64,000 bases of DNA from Dicaeum eximium. Taxonomy: Eukaryota > Chordata > Aves > Passeriformes > Dicaeidae. Below are positions 1-12,416 of this stretch, piece by piece. The stretch spans positions 496,001 through 560,000 of the forward strand of contig VWZP01009170.1 in the NCBI GenBank assembly GCA_013396995.1. The letters are read 5' to 3'. The notes beneath the pieces are model-generated. The model had not been told where the DNA came from and did no database searches. It worked only from the letters and a program-made list of their open reading frames with translations. The stretch's first letter is position 1. The number at the start of each line of letters is the position of its first letter. The translations under genes and the position numbers were made by a program.

Positions 1-1214
1 GGAAAGCAGCTTTGCAATTCTACTAACACATCACACATCTCTACATCCCCACAGACAAAGTCATTTCTTTTTGTCATATTTATGTCAACCTATAAAGCAA
101 CAAACTTACAGACTGCTGCTGGCAGTGTATGTAAAAATCTTTCAACACATCACTTGCTGGCAGTCTGCAGGGACAGATAACTAAGGAAAACAATTCCCTC
201 ATTTGGAAAAGAAAAATTTGTTACTGTAGTTTTTGATGTAGGAACATCTATTTTTGAAGAAGAAAAAAAAACTTTAGCAGTGTTTCACATACTTTGACCA
301 GATACAGGCTGAGAAAAAGAATTACACTTTCTATTATCTCAAGTCAGAACCAAACTTCTGGCAGGTTTAGCAGATCTATACATCTGTATAGCCTCTAACT
401 GGGGACACACTGTAGATAATGCTAGGATTATGCACAAAATTAATATACATGACTACAGCAATCAAAATTGATTTATTACTTAAAATATAAAGGTGTGGGT
501 TCAAATTTATAGTTCTAGTCACTTTAGTCTAGCCCCCAGCATTAGCCAACTTCAGAAAAAGTTGTATTAACATGACTCAAGACAGCAACTCCAATGAAAG
601 CTACTTAAACACATTTCCAAATCATGCTCACAAGTTGATGAAAATGTAAATCTGATTAATTTACTTAACTATCTAGCATTACACTACATTTAACTGCAAG
701 TGTTAGTACATTTGGCATTTCTTTCACTAAATTTTCCAATCCTACATTAAAGTCTCAAATACATTCATGTTAGTAACTTTCCTGTAAACAGTCTTTAAAT
801 AATTTTATTCTCCTTTCCTAGTTATGATGATTTCTTCAGTAACCTGAAGCTCATTATATTTCAGAGATGAATATTTTGCAATGACAGACAAATGCTTCCC
901 CCCTAAGACTTCACACATGAGTGCCTCAAATGGAGATGACTAGCTGGAAAAATTTACTGGGTTAAATTAGTGCTTCACACTGAAATAACTGTTTCATATA
1001 GTAAACAAATTATTTTCCTAACACAGTAATATTTTGCAAACACCATGTTGCCTACTTTTAACTCCTCTGACAAAAACACTACTGTTGGAACTGCTGTTTT
1101 CCATGTTTGCAGAGGTAAGTACAATTAACTGCCTTCCTCTAGGATTGCTACTGGCACAGGCAAAAACACTTCTACAGAAAACAAAGAGTTTATGGAGACT
1201 ACTTTGATAAATAA

Positions 1215-2143
1215 TGCCTGACACATTTGGTGACCTTCTACAGTGAGGTTACAGCAGGTAAGGGAAGAGTAACTGGTGCCATCCATCTGGACTTGTGCGA
1301 AGTATTTGACCCTGTCCTGCACTACATCCTTGTCTCTACGTTAGAGAGACAGGGATTTGGTGGACAAGGATGGTCACACCAGAAACACTGTGGCCATGGC
1401 TCAAGTCCAAGTGACAGCAGTGACAAGTGCTGCTCCTCAGGGGCTGGTGCTGTTCCATCTTTGTCAGCAACAGGGACAGTGGGATTGAGACACCCTTGGC
1501 ATGTGTGCTGGTGACACGGCACTGTGCCACACGCTGGAGGGAAGGGATGCCACCCTGAGGGACCTGCACAGGCTGGACAGGGGTCAGGCTCAATTAAAGG
1601 AGTTCAAAAGCTGCTGCACCTGGGCCAGGGTAAGCCCAATCACAAGCAGAGGCTGCAGGAGAACCGACTGAGAGCAGACCTGAGGAGAACTTCTGGGGTT
1701 TTGGTGGACAGGATGCTCAACATGACCTGGCAATCAATGTGTGCTCACAGCCCAGAGAAGCAACTGCATCCCAGGCTGCATCCAAAGCTCCGTGGGCAGC
1801 AGGGGAGGGAGGGGATTCTGCCCCTCTGCCTGCTCAAGTGGGAGTCCACCTGCAGTGCTGCATCCAAGACAAGAGCATATAGTAACAGACAAGGGAGAAT
1901 GTCTTTACAATGAAGGATTTAGATTAGCTATTAGGAAGAAATTCTTTACTCTGAGGGTGGTGAGACCCTGGAACTGGTTGCCAAGGGAAGTTCTGAATGT
2001 GCCATCCCTGGAAGTGTTCATGGCCAAGCTGGATGGAGCTCTGAGCAACCTGTTCAAGTGGAAGGTGTTCCTGCCCATGGCAGGGTGTTGGAACAGGATG
2101 ATCTTTAAGGTTCCTCCCAACCCAAACCACTCTAAGATCCTAC
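1215..2143 (+). mobile_element. CR1 LINE fragment, degenerate ORF2 and 3' end
   Basis: A plus-strand CR1 copy of about 0.9 kb. Translated frames show a decayed reverse-transcriptase block (AIHLDLCEVFDPVLH, from a LDxxKAFDxV-type motif) and later the KLLHLGQG...GVLVDRMLNM region typical of CR1 ORF2. This is followed by the standard 3' part (wHRLPRE-like, LSNLF, then the untranslated tail near CCAACCCAAACCACTCTAAG). The frame shifts several times and there are internal deletions, so it is inactive. The left boundary is uncertain by a few tens of bases. Confidence 0.93.
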
Positions 2144-5100
2144 AAAAAATAAACAGAAACATACAGACATATTTTGATGCAAGTTTCTAGCCTCCTAGAT
2201 TAAGGGGAAAGAACATACAGATTCCTAAAGCCTCCAGGCATATATGCAATAGAGTCTATGGCAAGGGAAGGAAAGAAGAATAAGGCTCAATAGCAACAAC
2301 ACCTTTATTTTGTAAACAAACTACAAACCCAAACAAAATTCTAAAAGATCCCAGAAAACCTGTACTTAACCAGAAGCTTCTAATCCTGCCTGAAAATTAC
2401 TTGAAGATCATAAACAAAATCACGTGAAGATGATACAGAAACACCAACACTGATTTTCAGAGACACATATCTTGGATCATGCCACAACAGTTTTTAATGT
2501 AGTGTTTCTTTCAAAGTACCACGCAGATCAACAGTGAAATAGAACTTCCCTTTTCTGTGGGTACTGAAATGTGTAATTTTGGATACATTCTGATTTCTAA
2601 TTTTGATTTCTGATGAATTCTGATTTTTAATAATACAATTTTACTCCTATTCAAATACCCCTCATTGATTACTACAAGAATTGCACAAGAATAGTCCAGG
2701 AATCTACAACCTTTTTTTTTTTTCTTCATAGTCTCTTTTTCTTATGTTATCCTACTATAATTCAGCTGTTCAGGATGTATCAGTAGTCCCCTTGAGTTAC
2801 TATTTCAGCAGTAATTTGGTAGTTAGCCTATGCACAACTTCCACAACAACCAAGTTACTAAGGGGAAGGAGGGGCTGTGATGCTTTTATTTTTTAAGACT
2901 GTTAACATCTTTAACTTTTAGCTATTATATTAGATACTATTGTACACTGCATACAATTCTCAAAAAAAGGTAAGAAATCTGAGCTATAATTTTTAAATGT
3001 TAATCTTTCTGTACCAAACAGTAACTAATATTCAACACACAGGTTATACAAACCTTAACATGCTACAGACTTGGATCATTCGCTTGAGCTTCATGCAAGA
3101 AACTAAGGATTCAGTCACTGGGTTTTTTCCTCAGCATAGTGACTTCTCAAGAAGATTTCTAATGCTTGAAATAACCACAAGAAGAGGAGGAAGAACCAGC
3201 ACAATATAAGCTGAACATCCCATACAATGCGTGCTCTGCATCTTCTAAGGCTCCTCGATGGAACCAAGATGGCAAAGGAAAGGAAGGCCTTGTGCAAAGG
3301 CAGCAGCGTGTCAGAGAGAAATTGTTTTTCTGCTTCTTTTGATGGGAGATGCTTTCAAGTCAGGAAATTAGAAACAGGTGTGCCAGAGGGCACACACACA
3401 TCCATGCACCACACTGAAAAACAGGCGTTTTCAATTTTCAGACATGAAAGAGGCTCCTGTTGAATGGAAGGAGAAATGGAAATGGAGTTTGCTTTCTGCG
3501 AGCCACAAGCAGAGAGCTTATGGAGCTCTGACAGGCTGCAGGAGCCTGTCTAGCTATGAAACACACAGCACCTCGACACAAAGTGTTGGAACTTGTTTTA
3601 AAGGAGGACAGAATGGAAACTTGCATTACTCACATACAGTCAAGAACGGAAAAATTCGTCTAGTTTACTGCACTGCCAAAGTATAACTCTTTGCTTTTCA
3701 GAATCCAAAGACACAAGTTACAGGTTATCTGCATTTTATCATTTATTCTACGCAGCACAGTCTGAACCTGGCCCTGTTGTTTCTGTCCTGTTAAGCTTTG
3801 ATGTTATTTTCAGTTCAATAGTAATCCCTAAAGTGTCAGCTAACAAGTTAAAAAGCTACTACTTCTGCTGTATTTCCTGGATGTTCTAGTTATGCCTAAT
3901 GGAAACACAGTGAAACCTGTACTTCAGTAAGCTCTGCTCGTCATTTCCAGCATCTCTAGAAAGAGCTGACTAAAAGCTTGCAAGGCAGCGATTTTAAAAA
4001 ACAAAATACAGTACAATAAAAATATTTAATTGGCAAGACACTAATACAGGTCAGTGATACATACTGAAATAAAATTTTAATGCATAATTGTCAAAAGACA
4101 AAATGCTGCAGTCTAGCAGAATGCACTACAGTGTTAAAGTAACATAATTTTAGCTTTTTTTACTCCTATCAGCTGCTGTATCTTGTCTTCATACTAGCAG
4201 AGGAAATATTTAAATTACTGACCTACTGCCAGAAAAAACACCTGCAAACAAAGTCCTTTCCAATTCCTAAAGCATTGATCCTAGAGGGCTCAATGGAGCA
4301 CATTCCTGCTGCAGACAGAATATTCTTGGATGATTTACCTACTAAGAAAATGCAATGGAAATTTTCCAAAAGGTTGAAACTTTAGTAAATTTGGGCAGGT
4401 TTCAAAGATAATAAAAGACAAATTCAACAGGCAAGCACAGTGTCTAAAGTACCTCCTCTACGAAAAGGTAGGAAAACATGTCTCTAAGTTTTTAATATGG
4501 GAAAAATAAACTAAAATCACTCTAAAAAACAACTCATTCAATTTTACAGATTTTACAGATAAGAAAAAAAAAGGTTAGAGATATAAGGATTCATTCAGCA
4601 TTGTAAGTTCTAAATAGTGGTAAATGGCAGGTAATTTATTTTTAAAGCTTTTTGTTTGAGTTACTATGAACAAAGAATTTCAGATGTACCTCCAAGAGAG
4701 GTTAGAATGAAGAAAAAATGTAGGTCCCTTAAAGAGGATGTATTTTTTACATTCTTCATTACATTTAATACATTTTGAAAGATTAATTTCAGTTAAGCTG
4801 TAAAGAAAGAAGCAAACACTTTTGCCTAGGCCTTCCTCAGAAGCTTTGCTGCTACTGATCTCTGTAAACAAACACTACACCTCTCCCAACTACATCAACT
4901 TCCACAAGCCTGTGCACCTCCCAGCCTAACAGGTATTAGAACATCAAGTCCAATCTAAATTTCAAGAGGCAATAAGCCCTCTGATTATTGCATCCATCCA
5001 GTTCTGCTTGCCAACAAGCCTTCCAAAGGCAATTCAAAAACCATTCTGATCATTCTGAGGACAAACCCCTCAGCTGTGAACACTGCAGCACTGTGTTTAA

Positions 5101-5660
5101 TTGATTGGTTTCTCAATGCTACCATTCCCACAAGTCATTTCTGCCTGGGCCTTCCTCTCTCTTCCCCCAGACGTGTGGTGGTGATGAGTTGGCTCACACA
5201 CCACGTGCTACAGCTCTGAACCTTCCCAACTGCATCTGGACACACAGGCTGAGTGAACTCTTGACAGAAACATTCACTTCACAGGTAAATACTGATCTGT
5301 CTGGAGATAGACCTCCTCTTCCTCCACCCTACCCTCTGGCTCACAGCAACAATGACATAACTCTTCTCCATGTCCTTCATCTGTGATGCATTAAATTACC
5401 TCTTATTCCCCAAATCATAGAGGACCAGACTGATTTTGAGAGGTAACACATATGTCTACAAAGAGATTAGTTGTATCATAATATCTATCTCACATAGTGT
5501 AGCTCCAACAATCTGTACAGGATACAAGACTTGCATGTGAAATTCCTCTGGGCACTGGGAGCTTGGACTCAGAAGGACAGGCCAGACAGACAATGCTGCA
5601 CTTGTGTGTATATACATGCAAGTTTGAAGCAAGATTTATAATCACACTATAAATGTAATT

Positions 5661-5826
5661 CACTGGCCCAAGTTGCTCAGATAAACTGTGGATGCCCCAT
5701 CCCTGGAACTGTTTGAGGCCAGGCTGGATGGAGTTTTGAGTAACCTGGTCTATAGCAGAAGGTATTCCTGCCCAGGGGTTCCATCCATTAAGGTCCTTCC
5801 AACCCAAACTATTCCAGGATTCTACA
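5661..5826 (+). mobile_element. CR1 3'-end fragment
   Basis: The sequence runs from a GGxxGCCCAGAxAAGCTGTGGATGCCCC-like block through CCATCCCTGGAACTGTTTGA to CCTTCCAACCCAAACTATTC and a final degenerate ATTC repeat, the conserved 3' end of CR1. It is 5'-truncated, as most CR1 copies are. Confidence 0.9.
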
Positions 5827-6304
5827 AAACAGCAATGGGCAGGTATTCATTCACAGCATCCTAACACAGCCACTACTGCCCTCAACAAAAAGGAATCACA
5901 AAGCCCAAGTTATGCATTACAAGTCACTTTACTTGCATTAAAGCTTCCCTGAAAAGTACTTACTCCAGAGATTTGCACATCACTGTGGTTTGTTTGCAAA
6001 AGGAGTTTTCAAGCTCCTATAGAAGCACAGATCAGTGGCTTCTATAAGGAGACCAAAATGCTGGCTGAGGGCATAGTTCAACAAACAATTTAACAACCAC
6101 AGCCCATCTCTGCACAGGAGTCATTCCTATTCCATCCTGTTCCACATTACCCATTCCATATTGCCTGCAAAAGCACCCATAAGACACACAATGGACTGGA
6201 AAGAACAACAGATGTGAACACAATTTGAGCAGGAAAAGGTGGGGCAAGAAAAAGTGAATATATTAATTCACTTATTGATGTAGATTTCAAAATCAAGAGA
6301 AACC

Positions 6305-6371
6305 TCCTTGAGCAGGGGCTAGACTAAAACCTCCAGAGGCTCCTTTCAAACAAAACAATTCTGTGATTCTT
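6305..6371 (+). mobile_element. Short CR1 3'-tail fragment
   Basis: Carries the pattern TTGAGCAGGGGCTAGACTA, then ACCTCCAGAGG and a degenerate CCTTCC...CAATTCTGTGATTCTT tail, which matches the terminal ~65 bp of a CR1 subfamily. The CAGAGG variant differs from the tail of the element at 1215. Confidence 0.8.
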
Positions 6372-9300
6372 CACAACACAAAGTGTGCTATTTTTCCCTC
6401 ATGGAATGATGCATTATATATACAAATGTATATCCATCACAGCTTTTAAAGTACTATGATCTAACCTCTAAAATGCCTCTATGAGAACAGAGGCCACTGC
6501 TTTGTCATGAGACCTTAACAGTTTTTTAGGATCTTGGTGAATTCACCAACACAAGAAACTGGCAAGGAAGTTTACACCGAATAAATAGAGTTTGTATATG
6601 TATTCCTAAAACAATGCTGTTTTCTCTATCTGATTTTCATTCCATTCAAGAAGAGACTCTGTCCAGGGGAGAAGAGCAAGACATCACTAGGAGACTTCTC
6701 CCAGAGAGAATCCTCAACTACACCTCATAAGTAAATCTGGTACTTCCAGAAATCTGATATCCCTGGTACCTTCTCAACAAAACACAGCTCTGGCTCAGCC
6801 CTGAAACCAAATTATGTTTGTTAGCATCCTTAACTTTTCTGAATGAGTTCAACACATTTCAAGCTTCTATTCCTTCTTCTTTGGGATCATAAATTAGGTT
6901 GTATTTTAAATCTCCCTAGGATAACCTATGTGCCTTTCTTGTATCAAACAGTGTCTTCAAATACATTTTAGTAAAAGCTGGAGATTTTGCAGCTTTGTGT
7001 CACAGAATTTCCGCATTTTGTAAATAATGCAAGACCTTCTATCTTCAGAAATGCAGTATTAAAGGTTTGCTGGCTTCTATGGCTGGTACCTAGACACAAA
7101 ACACACCCATCTTTTGTATGCTTTCTATTTCCTGCTGCTGTAAAGATGAAAGAAATGCAAGACATCATTTTCAGTCTCTACACTTCCACTCAAAAATTCC
7201 ACTTAGGGCTGCATTTTCAAAGTGTCCTGCATTAGCTGTTATTGTACTTTTACATTTGTCTTTGTATTTATTGTTAAGGTCCTGTATAGCCAAAGAGAAT
7301 TACTATTTTTCAATTTATCTCATGGGAAAGGCAGAGCCTGCCTCTTACCCCAGCAGTATTACTTTTGGCACAGTTAGTGAATGAATATTCACAATCATCA
7401 TGGATATTCCAACTGAGTAGGAGATTCAGTGTCACACTTGGTATTATTTTGAATGAGAAGAACTTGCACAAAGTCTTTGATTCTTATTATGTTCAGGAAA
7501 AAATAGGAAATGTTTTCTTAAAGTACGGCCAAAAAACGGACTATTGTTTCTCCTGTGGCTGGGTTTTGTTCACAAATGTTTTCCCCCAAAATAATACCCA
7601 TCTTCCTGTGTTTACATTCATATACCAACAAAAAACACCCACTGAAGACTTCCAAGCAGCCTTATGAGTGTTCTGGCCTCTTTTTGGGGGAGGTGGTGGG
7701 GTGCTTAGAGGGGAACCTGCTTTGTTTGTGTCTGTGTGCACACACGCATGGAAAAGCTTTTAAACACCACAGATTTGGCTTCTACTATGTTGATAAAAAA
7801 CCTAGTTTAGCTGCTAATTACATTTATACTAAATAAAGGCCATTGGTCATGCTCATCTCATTTAACAAGCTTTCACTCCCTCTCCACCATCATTCCTGCA
7901 CAGAATGGCCCTTGCACTGTTTTTGGATGTCACAGTTAAGGCTGCCCAGGTATCTTGGGTGTGCCTGCAACAGCAACTGCAACATTCTTTGAATTGCTTG
8001 AATTTTAATACTGGTTTGGAGATACTTAAATTCCTGTAATGTTTATCCTCCAGCTGCCAATAAAGTCCCACAACCATTTTCTCCCAACCAAAATATTAAT
8101 TTTAATATAATTCAGAGTTTATACATCAAAATGTCTCAAAAAGTTGATGGGAAAAAAACCAGAAAGGCTTTACTTGTTTACATAGAAACTGACTTTTACA
8201 CTGAGAGTTACAGAATAAACCTTGGATTTCGGGCTCCCTAAACTCACAATTATTCCTAAACTTCAGCATCTCCCCCACTGTGTTTTTAGAAAGTCTCCAT
8301 CTTTTGATTTCAGTTGTCCTGTGCCCTGTTAAACTATAGCCATAAAAAATGAGCTTTACAGTATGCTGTATTTTGTAAACCTTGAAGTAACTTTTGAAAA
8401 GCCAAAAAAAAAAAACAAAACCAAAAAAACCCAAAGATACTGTGGTTAAACAACACAGTCAAGTGACTGTTAGAGGTATGAAATTACCATGCAAAAAGTT
8501 GAAATCATGCCTAAACAAGTACAGAGCCACCACTTTTGGCACATTCAACACAAAAACATGATAAAAATAGCCAAAAAATATTTCAGAAACAACTTGCTAA
8601 AAGGCATAAGAACTAATACCAAATCCTTCCTGAACAGGCAAAAGCAGGAAGCCTCCCAGCAGCCACAGGGCAAACAGAAGATTCAAGATATCTTCAAATA
8701 ATACACAACTACTGAAAGAAGGGTACAGGAACTTGGAATTATTTTTAAGTACTTATGTGGTGACATCTTCCCCCAGCCTGCTTTTTTTTTTTAATGAGGC
8801 AGGTACTGAAAGACACTGAAGGTTCAATTGGAGGATTTTAGAAAAAATTAATAAAAATTCAAGAATAAAGCCTACTGTGTTATAAATTGTGGCATTTAAG
8901 CTAAGACTTTTCCATTTCTAAGGAAGTTTCTAAAAAGGTAACCACTGAGTAAAACCGTTCCCAGCAAAATTGAAATATCTGAGCTGAGAACAAAAAGAAA
9001 TGAGAAATCTTGAGAAGTCACACTGCCCTATTAGAACAAATATATCTCTGGTTTATACAGTCCCAATATCACAAATTGCCAGAAGCCTGGATAACGCAGT
9101 GGGGGTGCTTTTCCCAGTCCTGTACTTTTCCCTGGAGAACTGCAAGCACCTTTATTTGAGAGAGGCCACCAAACTGTCTGGAGCTCTGGTTCCACCCAAT
9201 GTGTCCATCCCATGTGGATTTCAATGTGCAGGTTTGTACCCTGCCTACTTTGAGTTACTATTCCCAATTCTCCTTTCCCCACACCACAAGTTTTCCCCAA

Positions 9301-12300
9301 CCTGTTCAATCTTTAGTTGATCATCACTTCCAAGACCCAAAGACACGAACAATTTCTTAAGTATGGAGTGCAAAGAGTTTACAAAACCTGACCCTTCCAA
9401 ATTGCTTGTATCAAATTAATGCCAAAGAATATCCTTTTTCATGGTTGAATATACAAACTCTCAAGCTCAAATTTCTATTCTCAGTGATCACTAAAAAGAA
9501 GTTTAAAAGTGTCAACCAGCCCAAAAGAGAAACCTTTTATATCCCAAAGAATTATTCAGCTAAAATTATTTGGTTTAACACACATTATATTGCCAAATAA
9601 TTTTGAGGATACTTTTGATAAAACATTAGGGGAATCAGAGTTTAACTTTTTTTCCAAGATTTTTTTAAATTCCAAATGTGATTTGATGAGTCAGCTATTC
9701 TCTGAAGTCATGTAACAATAAACATTAAACATTACTCAATACCCACAGCAACCACAGTCTAATTTTTTCTTTTTTTTCTTCTCCCCACAAAACGGAAAAA
9801 ATTCCCTGTAGAAACTCTTAAATTTGTGCCAAATTTATGACTCAAATAAAAAATTAAAATAAATAGAAATGTGAAATTAAAACAACAAAATGTTATATTG
9901 TGAAAACCACAGAAATTTAAACTGATTGTAGGCTTCTTTTATGTACATCTTTTAAATACATTTACATACAGGTGTAAATGTCTGAATGTAAAATGAAACA
10001 TAAAATGAATGTGCATGTACACAGTTTTTATTTATACATAACATGCAATTGTTGTTGATTTTTAAAAAATAAATATTCACACAAAACCTGTTTGGAAACC
10101 TACAAGAGGGGGATATAATCACTATTTCAAATACACTCTAGTCTGGGTTTAGTTACATCAAGGGATAGTGGTGAGATTCTATTAAGAAGCACTGTGCATC
10201 TTGGAGCTTTCTAAATCAAGGCATCTTCTAGACAGTACACTTATTTTCTAAATGTTTAACAATGATATATCTTAAGGCATTATTCTCTTCCTTGGCCACG
10301 GCAGTTTCACCTGAATATTTGCAGATGTTTATGCCCCCATTCCATTCTCCTGTTGTGATCCAGCCAAGCTGGAAGTTTCATTCTTTCAGCTTTTCCTACA
10401 ACTTAATTTTCCACCCCTTTACTCCTTAATTAAATTAATGGTTCACATCGTTGGATGTTCATATTTTAAACAAGAGTCAGGCATCAATACATTTTAGAAC
10501 TGCACTAAACATAAAGTACATTATAAAATAAAACATTATGAGCTTCTGAAATGGAAAAAAGAATGGTATTGATTACAGAAGAGTTCTCACTTCCTGTAAA
10601 CATTTCTATCTCCCTCTCTCTCACAGACATACACATACTTACTTTAAAGGAAAACCAGAAACAAGAGTTTAATTAAACACCACTAGTCTGCATTTCAAAT
10701 CCATGAATGAACAGATGGCCACACTTCACAGCCTGCCAGCAGGCCACTCCAATTAACTGGGACTGGGATCAGGGTAATGTCATGGAACTAGAAGTTCTGA
10801 ACCAAACAAGAATCCATATATGTGTGTTTGTGACAGTTATAAATAGTATAACATTGAAGTATTTAGCACCATACAAAAGTGGTAAAAGCAAAAAGAGAGG
10901 AGGCTTCTATTTCAGGTCATCATTAAATCTCCCGTGAGGGCACCAGGATGCTTGTCAGTACTCACACAGACTTCAAATCCAGCTGACTGTGCAAGGAACA
11001 GCTTTAAAGAAGTAAATAAACTTGTCCACTACAGCTTTTCCACAATCTCTCATATTGGACTTGTGCTCACTAATTAATTAAAATATGGTCCCAAATACTT
11101 AAATACATTTGGTTACATCAGTAAGAATTTATTAAACTAAAATGAATATGGTGTCCCTTGAGTAAAAACATCTTCTGACACTCCTGTGTTCAGCAGAACC
11201 ATCCCCTGAGTAAGTACCAGAAAGGACATCTGCTTTTACTGACATTAAATTAAGGGTGAACATCTACATAAATTCCCAACAGTGCAAGACAGGGGATACA
11301 GGGGAAGTAAAAGCAACACAGGTTATTCCTGATGCTCTTCAGCCTCTATCAAATTTTAACTCTGCAACCTGTCACCTTGCTCCCCCTACTATTTCTGTAG
11401 TAGGATTCCAACTCTGCACTGCCCATGGGATACAGCTGCCATTTCCTAAATCTGAACTCTGCAGACTTTCTTCACCTCTCCCTGTGCTGAATGCTGCTAA
11501 CTCTGACCACTGAGCAGTGGCCAATACCATAAATTTTGCAACCTGACACAAGCACTTTTATGAAAAAGTGTTACAAGAACTTCTTATTGAGGCTGCTCAT
11601 ACAACTAGGAGGAGGAAAAAAAAAAAAAGTAAAATCAAGTCCTACATAACTTCACCTTAAGACTTTTGTGTTCTGCAAGCCATCAAATGAACACAATACT
11701 TTTGTGTGTCTAAGACCCTGAGCCTTCCAAAGAGAACAGAAGCTCTCCTAATTCTTACATCACTTTCACAATTGCTGAATGAATATTTCCTGATACACTT
11801 ATTCCACTATTTTGGTTTTGCCTTTTCCCTTTACTTTCAGAAAGAAAAGAGAGATGAAGAAAAAATTCACTTAAATTCTCATCTGAAATAGTAATTAAAT
11901 ATTTTTGAGGAAAAAGCACTGCCTGTTGCATTTTTGTATCCAAAGGACCCTCTGATTATCTCAGTCCTTTACACAAGGCTTCCATTCCCAGAAGTATTCT
12001 GCATTTAATACAATACTGGGATAATAAGCACTTCTTCACAGGAGGACAGTATTCCCTAATACTTAACAAATACAGCACATCCTTTCAGTGCAATACAAAA
12101 CAGGATAAAAATTCCCATAGTTGCTAATTAAGTAAAAAGGGCAATATAAGCAACCAACAAGTGATCAATTCATGAATTTAAAGACAATATTGACACACAC
12201 AGATATTTATATATATATGCAAATAAATGATACTAATTTAGAATATAGTCTGGAAAAGATGTTGGTATTTTAAATTTGCAAACTAATTACAGAGAAAGAG

Positions 12301-12337
12301 AGCAACTTCATTAAATATTTATAAAAGTAGTAAATAC

Positions 12338-12416
12338 CTGAAGTACTCACAGCAGTGGAATAAGGGTTATGAGCTCCTGTATTTTCAGCCCAGCAGCCAC
12401 AACCATAAAGAGCTGC
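12338..12416 (-). CDS. TASP1: TASP1 coding exon c9 (residues 266-291 plus one base)
   Basis: 79 nt, acceptor CTTTCCTTAG|GC and donor TTCAG|GTATTT. Encodes AALYGCGCWAENTGAHNPYS and then TAVSTS, ending with the first base of a glycine codon. A strong-looking GTGAGT lies 13 nt inside the exon (the codons for Val-Ser). It is rejected as the normal donor because it would cut out conserved residues and shift the frame. Confidence 0.96.

Larger units (their letters stand above)
1..12337 (-). other. TASP1: TASP1 intron downstream of exon c9 (left edge open)
   Basis: I looked on the minus strand for the remaining C-terminal TASP1 exons (the region starting GCGEHLVRTILAR and the terminal segment) and did not find them. 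Apart from the CR1 fragments listed separately, this is AT-rich intron with short homopolymer runs and no recognised gene. All open frames are short and unrecognised. Confidence 0.8.

Noticed and set aside
9000..9320. Stop-poor block with AATAAAGG on the minus strand, possibly another LTR
   Set aside because: No clear TG...CA ends and no flanking duplication, so it was not annotated. An LTR library search could still recover it.
1..12337. Search for the missing TASP1 C-terminal exons
   Set aside because: No minus-strand stretch with splice sites encoded the expected GCGEHL... or C-terminal segments. They are taken to lie outside the window, although a very diverged short exon could have been missed by eye.
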